NCBI RefSeq assembly: GCF_011326725.1 | Contig: NZ_JAANCO010000001.1 | Span: 868,001 to 932,000, forward strand | Reading direction: 5' to 3' | From: Microbacterium excoecariae | Lineage (GTDB): Bacteria > Actinomycetota > Actinomycetes > Actinomycetales > Microbacteriaceae | DNA length: 64,000 bases | Part shown: one piece after another, positions 16,595-25,487 of the stretch | Layout: each line of letters starts with the position of its first letter | Position numbering within the stretch: the stretch's first letter is position 1 | Notes under the pieces: model-generated | The model's input: the letters and a program-made list of their open reading frames with translations, nothing else | What the model was told of the DNA's origin: nothing | The model's database searches: none | Program-made: the position numbers and the translations under genes

Positions 16595-17410
16595 TCAGTA
16601 CCAGTTCACGGCCTGCGAGTGGGCCCACGCGGAGCACGGCGTCCCGTAGGCGCGCGCGATGTAGTCGAGTCCCCACGTGATCTGCGTCGTGGCGTTGGTC
16701 TGCCAGTCGGCGGCGACCGTGGACATCTTGCTGCCCGGGAGGGACTGCGGGATCCCGTAGGCGCCGCTCGAGGCGTTGGAGGCCTGGTAGTTCCAGCCCG
16801 ACTCCTTGGTCCACAGCGAGTCCAGGCAGCTGAACTGGTCGGATCCCCAGCCGTAGGTGTCGGCGGCGAGGGACGCGGCGGTCGCCTTCGCGCCCTCGAC
16901 CGTGTTGGCGGCGGCGAGCGCCTCGGCCTCCGCCTCGGCGGCGGCTGCGGCCTCGGCCCTCTTCTTCGCCGCGATCCGGTCCTGCTCCTCTTCGTAGTCC
17001 GTGATCGCCACCGTGACGGCGTCGATCTCGGCGCCGGCGTCCGCCGTGCGCTCGAGGACGATCGGCTCCGGCAGCTCCTCGTAGGAGGCGAGGGACGCGA
17101 CGAACCCCTCGAGGGCCTCCGTGTCGACCTTGCCCTCTGCGCGATCGAGCAGGCTCTCGGCCTGCCCGAGCGTCTTCTTCGCGTCGCTCGCCGTGTCGCC
17201 CGTCGCGAGCGCGACCGCGTTGGCCGTCTCGCGCTCGGGCTGCGGGATCGACGCGTAGGCGGCCGTGCCGCCGCCGACGGCGATCGCGGCGACGAGGGTG
17301 GCGGCGCCGAGCGCGATGCGCTTGCGGCGGCGCTCGGTCGCCTGGCGGAGCAGGGCCACGTGGTTCGCGCGGGGGAAGGGCTCGGGCAGGGGGGCGTCGT
17401 TCATCGTCAT
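16595..17410 (-). CDS. Membrane-anchored transglycosylase-like (Rpf/APF-type) protein
   Basis: The 271-residue protein has a basic N-terminus, one membrane or signal segment (about residues 33-53) and an extracellular helical, Ala/Glu-rich coiled-coil region (about 135-180). A C-terminal lytic-transglycosylase-like fold follows: FSCLDSLWTKESGWN with the likely catalytic Glu, SGAYGIPQSLPGSKM, and WGLDYIARAYG. It probably cleaves cell-wall glycan. ATG 17410 is used; ATG 17404 two codons later is also possible, and neither has a strong ribosome site. The long upstream leader holds GTNAC direct repeats. Confidence 0.82.
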   Translation of the reverse strand: MTMNDAPLPEPFPRANHVALLRQATERRRKRIALGAATLVAAIAVGGGTAAYASIPQPERETANAVALATGDTASDAKKTLGQAESLLDRAEGKVDTEALEGFVASLASYEELPEPIVLERTADAGAEIDAVTVAITDYEEEQDRIAAKKRAEAAAAAEAEAEALAAANTVEGAKATAASLAADTYGWGSDQFSCLDSLWTKESGWNYQASNASSGAYGIPQSLPGSKMSTVAADWQTNATTQITWGLDYIARAYGTPCSAWAHSQAVNWY

Positions 17411-17741
17411 AGCCAGGGAGATCCAGTTCGCTCGGGAGAGGCGCGGTCGTCTCACGCGCCGAGGCGCACTCGGGTGGCTGACGGTTCGGGGGAGTCAGCG
17501 CGAGCGCCGACGACGAGGATGGTTCGCCAGTCTGGGCGTCGCGTCAGGAAGTGCCCGGTGCGACCCCAAAAGCGCGTTTTGTGGCGGGCGGGGGCGTGCG
17601 AACCTGAGAGTGGCGCGTCGGGCGCCCGGATCCGCGCCCTGGTGCGGATCGCGGGCCACGTCGAACCTTTGGTAACGAACCGGTAACGGGGGTGACCTCA
17701 GAGTCTCCTGCGAGACCGGTGGGAACGGCGAAAATGGCCGG
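17411..17741 (-). other. 331-nt upstream region of the transglycosylase-like gene
   Basis: No gene is visible. It contains the GTAAC direct repeats at 17671-17696. Read on the minus strand, it would give an untranslated leader of up to about 250 nt. A segment (CCGAACCGTCAGCC on the minus strand, around 17472-17490) loosely recalls the 3' part of ydaO c-di-AMP riboswitches, which often precede wall hydrolase genes. The other conserved pieces are not evident, so no riboswitch is called. Confidence 0.4.
17671..17696. promoter_or_regulatory. Direct repeats GGTAAC-GGTAAC-GGTGAC (possible MtrA site)
   Basis: GGTAAC at 17671 and 17682 (11-bp step) and GGTGAC at 17691 lie upstream of a wall-hydrolase gene on the minus strand. 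MtrA of actinobacteria binds GTNAC-type direct repeats and controls rpf and wall-hydrolase genes. The assignment is by pattern and context. Confidence 0.45.
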
Positions 17742-17942
17742 CTACAGCTCGGCCCCGTTGTCGTCCCGGTCGGTGAGGCCCTGCTGGCCGCCGCGCCGCG
17801 ATTCGAACGCGATGAGCGCCCCGATCCCCACGAGCACGCCGAGCGCGGCCCCCAGCCACACGCTGCCGAGGATGGCCCCGACGAGCAGGGCGAGGGCGAA
17901 CAGGCCGACGGCGATGAGGGTGTGGCGAGCGCGCGGGGACAT
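17742..17942 (-). CDS. Small two-span membrane protein
   Basis: This 66-residue protein has two hydrophobic segments (about residues 8-23 and 27-44) separated by a short glycine-rich turn, and a charged C-terminal tail ending DRDDNGAEL. I do not recognise a family beyond small actinobacterial membrane proteins. The GTG/TTG-free ATG at 17942 lies 32 nt after the stop of the upstream glycosylase gene, so the two may be co-transcribed. Confidence 0.6.
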   Translation of the reverse strand: MSPRARHTLIAVGLFALALLVGAILGSVWLGAALGVLVGIGALIAFESRRGGQQGLTDRDDNGAEL

Positions 17943-17974
17943 GCGGCCATTGTGTCGCGGATCCGCTCGGCCCG

Positions 17975-18910
17975 TCACCTGTCGCGGTGATCCTCCGGGG
18001 CGAGCTTCGGCCCGCGCCGCGGCTCGCGCGGCCCCGCGGCGCCGAGCAGGCGAATCACCCGCTGGCGCTGCCCCCGCCACGGCTCGAGCAGCGCGAGCAT
18101 CCCGTCGTCGTCGGTGCGCGAACCGGTCAGCGCGTACCCGACGTGGTGGGCGAGGTGGTAGTCGCCGACGCTGACGGCGTCGGGATCGCCGAGGGCGCGG
18201 ATCCGCGTCTCCGCCGCCGTCCACAAACCGACGCCCGGCAGCGACACGAGCGGATCGGGGGCCGCCTGCGCCGCCACCGCGCGGCGCACGGCCTCCCACC
18301 GGGCCGCCGCCCGAACGAGGGTGCGGGCCTGCGGCGGCTCGAGGCCCGCGCGGTGCCAGGACCACGACGGGATCGCGCGCCAGGCGTCGTCGGAGGGCGG
18401 CGCGTAGAGGGGGCGCGGCGTGGGGCCGGGCGCGCGCTCGCCGTGCCGCGTGACGATCCGGCGCCACGCGCCGAACGCCTGCGCGACGGTGACCTTTTGC
18501 TCCATGACCGCCTGCGCGAAGGCGGCCGGGACCTCGTCGGTGCGCGCGAGGCGCAGGCCCGGCAGGCGTCGGTGCGCCTCGCGCACGAGCGGGTGGCGGC
18601 TGGCGTCGAACCCCCGCGGGTCGTCGCGCCTTCCGCACAGGTCGGGCGCGTGCGCGAGCGCGAGGTCGCGGCCGGGGCCCCACGCGGCGGCGAGCACGCG
18701 CCCGTCGGGCGCCTGGCGCAGCGCGAGCGTCGCGGGCCCGACCGGCGTGCGGCTCGCGCGCCAGAAGACCCCGCCGGACCGCGCGAACGTCGGGTCGCCG
18801 GGGCCGCGCCCGATGACGCCGAGGGTGCGGGCGAGGTCGACCGGCGCGGCCGGCGCCCACGCGGAGCGCACGGGCTCCTCGGCGGGGCGGAGTGGGGCGA
18901 CGGCGGTCAT
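17975..18910 (-). CDS. DNA-3-methyladenine glycosylase-like HhH-GPD protein
   Basis: The 311-residue cytoplasmic protein has an HhH-GPD domain in its second half. The helix-hairpin-helix is SLPGVGLWTAAE, followed by the catalytic aspartate region VSVGDYHLAHHVGYALTG; VMEQKVTVAQA is typical of AlkA-like glycosylases. It would excise alkylated bases. The [4Fe-4S] cysteines of MutY/Nth are absent, which supports the AlkA side of the family. ATG 18910 is preferred over a GTG at 18940 because GTGAGGGGG precedes it, although the spacing is very short. Confidence 0.8.
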   Translation of the reverse strand: MTAVAPLRPAEEPVRSAWAPAAPVDLARTLGVIGRGPGDPTFARSGGVFWRASRTPVGPATLALRQAPDGRVLAAAWGPGRDLALAHAPDLCGRRDDPRGFDASRHPLVREAHRRLPGLRLARTDEVPAAFAQAVMEQKVTVAQAFGAWRRIVTRHGERAPGPTPRPLYAPPSDDAWRAIPSWSWHRAGLEPPQARTLVRAAARWEAVRRAVAAQAAPDPLVSLPGVGLWTAAETRIRALGDPDAVSVGDYHLAHHVGYALTGSRTDDDGMLALLEPWRGQRQRVIRLLGAAGPREPRRGPKLAPEDHRDR

Positions 18911-18955
18911 CCCCCTCACGGTACGCGGGGCCACCGACACCGCATGAGCGCGGCG

Positions 18956-19720
18956 TCAGAAGCGGTCGGGGGAGGGGGCGCCCGCGCCGTAGCGGATGGT
19001 CACGTCTGCGTGGCGGTCGAAGCGGTAGCCCACGCCGCGCACGGTGCGCACGATGTCCTCGTACCGGCCGAGCTTGGAGCGCAGGCGCCTGACGTGGACG
19101 TCGATCGTGCGCTCGCCGGGCGCCTGGTCGTCCCCGGCCTGCCACAGCGAGTCGACGAGCTCGCCGCGCTCGATCGTGCGGCCCTCGCGCAGGACGAGAT
19201 ACTGGAGCAGCTCGAACTCCTTGTAGGTGAGCTGGGCCGAGTCGCCGTCGATCGCGACGCGCTTGCGCGAGATGTCCACGACCACGCCCGCGCCGCGATC
19301 CGCCTGCGGGGTGCTCGACTGGGCGCGCTGCACGGCGCCCGGCTCCTTCAGCGCGAGGCGGACAACGTCGATGTCGCGCCCGCCGGCCTGCTGGGGCGCG
19401 AGGGCGACGGTCGCGTAGGTCTCGGCGTGCGGCGAGAGCTCGGAGATTGTCCGGCGCAGGGCGTCGACGAGGACGTTGAGGCTGACGCCGTCGGCGGCGG
19501 CCGCGGCCTCGTCGAGCCCGACGTACAGCGCGAAGCCGCGCGGCTCGGTGCCTGCGGGCAGTCCGGCAGCGCGATCGGAGGGCTGAGCGATGTTCACGGG
19601 GCGTCGACCTGAGGGGTGCGCAGCGCGCGCTTCGCGCTGCTCCTGAAGCGAGGGTACCGGGCGCAGGTGCGCGGGGCGGGGAGCGCGGGCGATCTGGGGG
19701 CGCGTGGCGAGGGAGGTCAT
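18956..19720 (-). CDS. Receiver-less winged-helix transcriptional regulator (OmpR/PhoB-type DNA-binding domain)
   Basis: The 254-residue protein carries a PhoB-like winged helix at its C-terminus (about residues 150-245: LTYKEFELLQYLV, ERTIDVHVRRLRSKLG, VRTVRGVGYRF). The N-terminal part is not a receiver: there is no acidic pocket, phospho-Asp or conserved Lys. It is a Pro/Arg-rich start and an alpha/beta segment (GFALYVGLDEAAAAADGVS) of unknown role. It therefore is not controlled by the usual phosphorelay. No clear ribosome site precedes ATG 19720; a GTG at 19597 with AGGTCG upstream is an alternative start. Confidence 0.8.
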   Translation of the reverse strand: MTSLATRPQIARAPRPAHLRPVPSLQEQREARAAHPSGRRPVNIAQPSDRAAGLPAGTEPRGFALYVGLDEAAAAADGVSLNVLVDALRRTISELSPHAETYATVALAPQQAGGRDIDVVRLALKEPGAVQRAQSSTPQADRGAGVVVDISRKRVAIDGDSAQLTYKEFELLQYLVLREGRTIERGELVDSLWQAGDDQAPGERTIDVHVRRLRSKLGRYEDIVRTVRGVGYRFDRHADVTIRYGAGAPSPDRF

Positions 19721-20123
19721 GAGAAGGAGGGTCCTTGCGGGGAGGGATCCAGAGGATCCGGGGTGCTGTGAGGGGGCGCGATGCGCCGGGCCGCGAGCGA
19801 TGCGCTCAGCGGACGATCGCGCGCGGGTGCGCGACGGATCGGGAGGGGCGTCGGGGCGTGGTGCTCAGCGACACATTCGACAGCACATGACCTGGCGCCC
19901 GGGCATCATCGTCCCGGTAACTCCGTTCGCCTCCAGGGCGGACGAAAGGCGCGTAAAAGTGGTCATGGGGAAATTGTTGCCCCGCGTCTCGCGGGAAGTC
20001 AAACAATTTCGCCGTGCGCCGCCCCGCATGTCGGAATGTGACGACGCGCGCGCCGGCGCCCCGCGACGACCGGGTGGGATCCGCGGGGGAATCCGGGAGC
20101 GGATCCGCGTGTTGAATAGGAGC
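19721..20123. other. 403-nt divergent intergenic region
   Basis: This region separates the minus-strand winged-helix gene from the plus-strand acetyltransferase gene. The longest frame through it shows no recognisable protein. It contains GGATCC repeats near 19745-19760, a run of bases less GC-rich than its surroundings, and the nested palindrome at 19970-20010. It presumably holds both promoters. Confidence 0.5.
19970..20010. promoter_or_regulatory. Nested palindrome, AT-rich outer arms
   Basis: The outer arms GAAATTGTT (19970-19978) and AACAATTTC (20002-20010) are perfect. Inside, CCCGCG and CGCGGG (19981-19995) form a second perfect stem with a TCT loop. AT-rich arms of this length are rare in this DNA. 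It could be an operator or a structured element; no T-run follows. Confidence 0.6.
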
Positions 20124-20417
20124 GTGGACGATCGATTCAGCTTCCAGGACGCGCCCGCCGCGTCGCGGTTCGAGCTGCGCCGCGACGGCGCGCTCGTGAG
20201 CGTGCTCGACTACCGCGTGAACGGGGACACGATCGCGCTGACGCGCGCGTTCACGAACCCCGCCCACCGCGGCGAGGGGCTCGCCGCGATCGTGACCGAG
20301 CGCGCGGTCGACGCGATCGCCGCGCGCGGCGGGCAGAAGGTCCTGCCCGTGTGCTGGTACGTCGCGGACTGGTTCCAGGCCCACCCGGAGCGGGCGGGCC
20401 TGGTCGCCGCGCGCTGA
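20124..20417 (+). CDS. GNAT-family N-acetyltransferase-like protein (YjdJ type)
   Basis: The 97-residue compact acetyltransferase fold has LVSVLDYRVNGDTIALTRAFTNPAHRGEGLAAIVTERAVD, with RGEGLA as the acetyl-CoA loop. The end is VLPVCWYVADWFQAHPE. These are signatures of the small COG2388/YjdJ group; the substrate is unknown. GTG 20124 follows AGGAG but too closely. GTG 20109, with GGGAG nine nt upstream, gives five more residues and is a real alternative. It is convergent with the SseB gene, with 4 nt between stops. Confidence 0.8.
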   Translation: MDDRFSFQDAPAASRFELRRDGALVSVLDYRVNGDTIALTRAFTNPAHRGEGLAAIVTERAVDAIAARGGQKVLPVCWYVADWFQAHPERAGLVAAR

Positions 20418-20421
20418 GGGT

Positions 20422-21210
20422 CTACTCGGCGGCCTCGAACCACTCAAGCTTGAGCTCGGCGGCGGGGCCCACGGGGTTGACGACGAGCCCCACCATGCCG
20501 TCCTCGCGGGCGGAGGCGACGATCTTGTCGAGCGAGGTGGGCTGGGCGATGGCGCTCGGCTCCCACGCCCACAGCTCCGCGGGGCTCGTGAAGACCGCGT
20601 GCAGGGTCTCGCCGTCGGCGCGGGTGGCGCTCGCGACGTGATAGCCGGTGGTCTCGCCCGCATCGTCCGTGACGGGGATCCCGCCGACGTAGACGACGGC
20701 GCCCGAGAGCATCCGCACGAACTCGTCGAGCTGCACGCCGCCGTCGACGAGCGCGCCGGCGAGGGAGGCGGCGTCGGCGGGGCTGTCGCCGAACGCGCGC
20801 TGCAGCTCGTCGCGGTAGGCGATGAAGGCGCCGGGCGTTCCGGCGTCGATCGCGATGCCGTCGTGGTGGTCCATCGCCTGCTTGAGCGCGGCGGCGGCCG
20901 GCTGCGCGAGCGAGGTGGCCTTCTCGGTCGGCGCGAAGGCCTCGAGGCGCGGGTTGTCGGTGAACGCGAGCAACAGGTCCTTGCCGTCCTCGTCCCGGAC
21001 GGAGGTGACGATCAGCTTGTCGCCCTCCTGCATCGGGTTCTCCGGATCCGCGAACTCTGACGGGCTGATGTCAAGCAGCAGCTGCCCGGCGGCCGCGCGG
21101 CGGAGCACCTCGCTGTGTGTCTGCGGGTCCTTCGTCTCGGCCCACACCCCGAGCGCCTCCTGCACGCGGGCGTTGTGGACGATGTTCTTCGGCTGCTCGG
21201 CATCCGTCAT
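20422..21210 (-). CDS. SseB-family protein
   Basis: The 262-residue cytoplasmic protein is made of SseB N-terminal-domain-like units. The first reads RRAAAGQLLLDIS followed by GDKLIVTSVRDEDGKDLLLAFTDNPRLEAF; the second is DGGVQLDEFVRMLSGAVVYVGGIPVT with TLHAVFTSPAELWAWEP. SseB-like proteins are known as type III secretion-associated in other bacteria. In actinobacteria the role is not defined, and no secretion genes are nearby. It sits divergently, 98 nt from sbcD. Confidence 0.8.
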   Translation of the reverse strand: MTDAEQPKNIVHNARVQEALGVWAETKDPQTHSEVLRRAAAGQLLLDISPSEFADPENPMQEGDKLIVTSVRDEDGKDLLLAFTDNPRLEAFAPTEKATSLAQPAAAALKQAMDHHDGIAIDAGTPGAFIAYRDELQRAFGDSPADAASLAGALVDGGVQLDEFVRMLSGAVVYVGGIPVTDDAGETTGYHVASATRADGETLHAVFTSPAELWAWEPSAIAQPTSLDKIVASAREDGMVGLVVNPVGPAAELKLEWFEAAE

Positions 21211-21308
21211 GCCCGCCACGCTACGCGGCGCCGGTGCGGGACGCGAACGGGGGCCGCCCCCGCTCCCGGGTTTCGTGGAATGTCGGGGGTCCGCTCTAGC
21301 GTGAGGGC

Positions 21309-22475
21309 ATGCGGATCCTGCACACCTCCGACTGGCACATCGGCCGGTCGTTTCACGGGCACTCGACGCTCGAGGCCCTGCGCGGGGTGCTCGACACCCT
21401 CGCGGGTCAGGTCGCGGAGCACGACGTCGACGTCGTGATTGTCGCGGGCGACGTCTTCGACTCCGCGACGCCCGCCGCGGCCGCCTACACCCTCCTCAGC
21501 GACACGCTGGCGGCGATCCGCGAGGCGGGCGCGCGCGTCATCGTCACGAGCGGCAACCACGACTCCGCCGCCCGCCTCGGGTTCCAGTCGCGCTTCCTCG
21601 GCGCCTCCGGCGTGCACGTCGTGACGGATCCGCTGTCGGTCGGCGAGCCCGTCACGCTCGAGGACACGCACGGGCCCGTGCACTTCTACGGCATTCCCTA
21701 CCTTGAGCCGGCGCTCGTCCGCCACCTCTGGCCCGACGCCGAGCTGCGCACCCAGGAACACGCCGTGCGGCACGCCATGGGCCTCGTCGCGGCCGACCAC
21801 GCCGAGCGGGGCGGGCGCCATGTCGCCATCGCGCACTGCTTCGCCGCGGGCGTCGAGCCGACGCCGCAGCTCGAACGCGAGGTGCGGCAAGACCTCCGCC
21901 AGGGGTCGCTCGACGTCGTCCCGCTCGCCGACCTCGCCGGCCCCGACTACGTCGCGCTCGGCCACATCCACGGCCGCGCCGAGCTCGCCCCGGGCGTGCG
22001 CTACTCCGGCGCGCCCCTGCACTACAGCTTCGGCGAGGCCGCCAAGCCCCGCGGGTCCTGGCTCGTCGACCTCGGCCCGGGCGGCGCCCCGAGCGTCACC
22101 TGGCTCGACCTGCCCGTGCCGCGCCGGCTCGCCGTCCTGCGCGGCGACCTCGCCACCCTCCTCGAGGATCCGGGCCTCGCCCCGCACGAGGACGACTGGG
22201 TCTGCGCCGTCCTCACCGACCCCACGCCGCAGCCCGACCCCATGCGGCGCCTGCGCGCCCGGTTCCCGTTCTGCGCCACGATCCAGCCCGCGCCCGAGCG
22301 CGGGCCCGACGGCCCCGCCCGCACGTACCGCGACCGCGTCGGCCGCGGCACCCCCGACGCCGAGATCGTCGACGACTTCCTCGGCTTCGTCCGCGCGGGA
22401 GAGGGCGCATCCGACGCCGAGCGCGTCGTGATCGCCGAGATCGTCTCCGCGCACGCCGCGAAGGAGCAGGCATGA
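21309..22475 (+). CDS. sbcD: Exonuclease SbcCD subunit D
   Basis: The 388-residue Mre11-family nuclease has the metal-binding phosphoesterase motifs HTSDWHIGRSF, VAGDVFDSATP, SGNHDSAARLGF, AIAHCF and ALGHIHGRAEL, then a capping domain. With SbcC it cuts hairpin and protein-blocked DNA ends. The ATG is preceded six nt upstream by TAGCGT, so it may be leaderless. The stop overlaps the sbcC start (ATGA), giving tight coupling. Confidence 0.95.
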   Translation: MRILHTSDWHIGRSFHGHSTLEALRGVLDTLAGQVAEHDVDVVIVAGDVFDSATPAAAAYTLLSDTLAAIREAGARVIVTSGNHDSAARLGFQSRFLGASGVHVVTDPLSVGEPVTLEDTHGPVHFYGIPYLEPALVRHLWPDAELRTQEHAVRHAMGLVAADHAERGGRHVAIAHCFAAGVEPTPQLEREVRQDLRQGSLDVVPLADLAGPDYVALGHIHGRAELAPGVRYSGAPLHYSFGEAAKPRGSWLVDLGPGGAPSVTWLDLPVPRRLAVLRGDLATLLEDPGLAPHEDDWVCAVLTDPTPQPDPMRRLRARFPFCATIQPAPERGPDGPARTYRDRVGRGTPDAEIVDDFLGFVRAGEGASDAERVVIAEIVSAHAAKEQA

Positions 22476-25400
22476 GGATCCATCGGATCGAGATCGAGGG
22501 CTTCGGCCCCTTCCGCGCGCGGCAGGACATCGACCTCGACGCGTACGCCGCCGACGGGCTCTTCCTCATCTCCGGCCGCACCGGCGCCGGCAAATCCAGC
22601 ATTCTCGACGCCGTCTGCTTCGCCCTGTACGGCACCACGCCCCGGTACGACTCCAGCGAGAAGCGCCTCCGCAGCGACCACGCCGGGCTCGAGGACCCCA
22701 CGCGCATCGCCGTCGAGTTCTCCGTCGACGACGCGCGCTGGCGCATCGTGCGCACGCCGGAGTACGAGCGCCCGAAGCGCCGCGGCACCGGCACCACGAA
22801 GGCGGCGGCCACCGCCGAGATGTTCGAACGCGTCGGAGACGCGTGGGAAGGCCGGGCCGCCCGCGCCGTCGACGTCGGCCACCTCGTCGCCGAGATCATC
22901 GGCCTCAGCCACCAGCAATTCCTGCAGGTGATCCTCCTGGCCCAGGGGCGCTTCGCGCAGTTCCTCCTCGCCGGGAACGACGACCGCCAGAAGCTTCTGC
23001 GCACCCTCTTCGGGACGCGGCGATTCGAGGACTACGAACAGGCCCTCGAGGAGCGTCGCCGCACCGCCCAAGAGGCCGTCGCCGACCGCACGCGCGCCCT
23101 CGACGCGCTCCTCGCGCAGGCCGAGCCCGACATCGTCCGCGCGCTTGAGGCCGAGGCGACCGCGGGCGACGGGGCGGAGCCCGAGCCGGCGGCCCTCGAC
23201 CTTACCCGCGCCGCGCGCGTCGCGCGGGCCGCCGCCGCCGCGGCGCGCACACGCGAGGATGGGGCGCGGGCCGAGCGCGACCGGCAGGAGGCGGTCGTCG
23301 CCGCGCAGCGCGCCGCCGCCGACGCGCAGCGCCGCCGCGACGACGCCCGCGCGCGGCTCGCGGCCCTCGACGCCGCGGCCGACGACGTTGCGGCCGCCGA
23401 GCGCGAGCGGGACGCCGCGGCCCGCGCCGACGGCGTCCGCGAGCGGATCCGCGCCACCGCCGCCGCGGACACCGCGCTCGCCGAGGCATCGGCCGCCGCC
23501 GACGACGCCGTCGCGGCGTGGGGCGCCGCGCGCGACGACGCGCCCGCCGACGACGCCGTCGCGAGCGTGCCCGGCCGCGATGCCGACCCCGGCGCTCTCG
23601 AAAAGTTCGGCACGGACATGCACGGGATCATCGGCGCGTGGGAGCCGATCCGCGAGCGCGAGACCGGCCTCGCCACCCGCACCGACGACGCCCGCGCCGA
23701 GCGCGAACGCCTCGATGCCGCCCGCGCCCGCACCGCCGCCCTGCGCGCCCAGCGCGAGGCGCTCCCGGAGCGGATCCGCACCACCCGCGCCGCGCTCGAG
23801 GAGGCCGCCGAGCGCGCCGCGCGCCGCGAGACCGCCGAGGCACACATCCGCGAGCTGGAGCAGCAGATCGCCGCGGTCGTCGAACGCGGCACGCTCGCCC
23901 GCGCCTACGAGGCCGCCGCGGCCGACGCCGCCGCGCGAGGCGACCAGCGCCACGCCGCCGAGCGCACCCTCGACCGGCTCCACAGCCTGCGGCTGTCCGG
24001 CTTCGCCGGCGAGCTCGCCCAGACCCTCGCCGCAGACGAGCCCTGCCCCGTCTGCGGTGCGACGAGCCACCCCGCGCCCGCCGCCGTCCCCGACGGCCAC
24101 GCCACGGCCGAGGCCATCGACGAGGCCTCCGCCGCCCGCGACGCGGCCGTCGCCGCGCACGACGAGAGCGTCGCCCGCCGCGGCGAGGCCGAGATCGCGC
24201 TGCGCTCCGCCGAGCAGCGCGCCGGCGGGCGCAGCGAAACCGAGGTGAACGGCGACCTGCTCGCCGCCCGCGGCGCGCGCGACGACGCCGCGGAGGCCGC
24301 CCGCGAGAAGATCGCGCTCGAGCGCCAGCGCGACGAGCTCGAGGGCGCCCAACGCCGCCTCGAGGACGACGAGCGGCAGGCGATCGCCGACGAGGCCGAC
24401 CTCGCCACGCGCGTCGCGCGGACCGCGGCCGACCTCGCCGCCGAGAAGAAGGCCGTCGCCGCCGCGCGCGGAGCGTTCGACTCGGTCGCCGAACGCATCG
24501 GCTGGGCGCGCCGCCTCGCCTCCCGCGCCGCCGCCACCGCCGAGGCCCGGCGCGAACGCGACCGCGCGGCGGGCGTCCAACGCGCCGTCACCGCCGAGCT
24601 CGCCCAGGGCGTCCAGGACGCCGGCTTCGACACCGAGGACGCCGCCCGCGCCGCGTTGCGCGATGCCGCCCGCCGCGCCGAGCTCGACGCGCTCATCCGG
24701 CAAGCCGGCGAAGAACGCGCGGCCGCCACCGCCGCGATCGCCGACACCCCCGCCGATCTCCCCGACACCCCCATCGACCTCGCCCCCCTCGAGGCCGCGC
24801 TGAGCGAGGCGCGCGCTCGCCTCGACGCCGAGGTGGCCGCGCGCGCCGACCTCGGGGCGCGCGCGGAGCGGCTCGCGACGGCGCAAGATCGCGCCCGTGC
24901 CCTCCGCGACGACATCGCGGGCGGCGCCGACGATGCCGACGCCATGACCCGCCTCGCCGACACCGTCGCGGGGCGCGCGCCCAATTCCAAGCGCATGAAC
25001 CTCGAGACGTTCGTCCTCGCGGCCGAGCTCGAGGAGATCGTCGAGGCGGCCAACCTCCGGCTCTCCGACATGAGCGACGAGCGCTATAGCCTCCAGCACA
25101 CCGACGCGCTCGCCCGACGCGGCGCCGCGTCCGGCCTCGGCCTCGAGATCATGGACCGCTTCACGGGGCAGGCCCGGCCGCCCCACTCGCTGTCCGGCGG
25201 CGAGACCTTCCTCGCCTCGCTGTCGCTGGCCCTCGGCCTCGCCGAGGTCGTCACGCGGCGCGCGGGCGGGATCCGGCTCGACACGCTCTTCATCGACGAG
25301 GGCTTCGGATCCCTCGACGCAGAGACCCTCGAGACGGCCATGCGCACGCTCGACGAGCTGCGGCAGGGCGGCCGGACCGTCGGCGTCATCAGCCACGTCG

Positions 25401-25477
25401 AGGCGATGAAGGAGCAGATCCCCGCGCAGCTGCGCGTGCGGCAGACCCCGGGCGGGTGGAGCGAGATTGACCAGTAG
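22472..25477 (+). CDS. sbcC: Exonuclease SbcCD subunit C (SMC-like ATPase)
   Basis: This 1001-residue Rad50-like protein has the N-terminal ATPase lobe with Walker A GRTGAGKSS near residue 35 and QVILLAQGRFAQFLLA. Two long Ala/Arg/Glu-rich coiled coils flank a zinc hook, CPVC, at about residues 525-528. The C-terminal lobe has LSGGETFLASLSLALG and Walker B TLFIDEGFGSLD. Length is normal for the family. It forms the ATP-driven clamp for SbcD and acts in processing of hairpins and double-strand breaks. Confidence 0.95.
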   Translation: MRIHRIEIEGFGPFRARQDIDLDAYAADGLFLISGRTGAGKSSILDAVCFALYGTTPRYDSSEKRLRSDHAGLEDPTRIAVEFSVDDARWRIVRTPEYERPKRRGTGTTKAAATAEMFERVGDAWEGRAARAVDVGHLVAEIIGLSHQQFLQVILLAQGRFAQFLLAGNDDRQKLLRTLFGTRRFEDYEQALEERRRTAQEAVADRTRALDALLAQAEPDIVRALEAEATAGDGAEPEPAALDLTRAARVARAAAAAARTREDGARAERDRQEAVVAAQRAAADAQRRRDDARARLAALDAAADDVAAAERERDAAARADGVRERIRATAAADTALAEASAAADDAVAAWGAARDDAPADDAVASVPGRDADPGALEKFGTDMHGIIGAWEPIRERETGLATRTDDARAERERLDAARARTAALRAQREALPERIRTTRAALEEAAERAARRETAEAHIRELEQQIAAVVERGTLARAYEAAAADAAARGDQRHAAERTLDRLHSLRLSGFAGELAQTLAADEPCPVCGATSHPAPAAVPDGHATAEAIDEASAARDAAVAAHDESVARRGEAEIALRSAEQRAGGRSETEVNGDLLAARGARDDAAEAAREKIALERQRDELEGAQRRLEDDERQAIADEADLATRVARTAADLAAEKKAVAAARGAFDSVAERIGWARRLASRAAATAEARRERDRAAGVQRAVTAELAQGVQDAGFDTEDAARAALRDAARRAELDALIRQAGEERAAATAAIADTPADLPDTPIDLAPLEAALSEARARLDAEVAARADLGARAERLATAQDRARALRDDIAGGADDADAMTRLADTVAGRAPNSKRMNLETFVLAAELEEIVEAANLRLSDMSDERYSLQHTDALARRGAASGLGLEIMDRFTGQARPPHSLSGGETFLASLSLALGLAEVVTRRAGGIRLDTLFIDEGFGSLDAETLETAMRTLDELRQGGRTVGVISHVEAMKEQIPAQLRVRQTPGGWSEIDQ

Positions 25478-25487
25478 GCTGGGACGC

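Noticed and set aside
17411..17700. A ydaO c-di-AMP riboswitch before the transglycosylase-like gene
   Set aside because: Only a short 3'-like segment resembles the motif; the conserved 5' helices are not seen.
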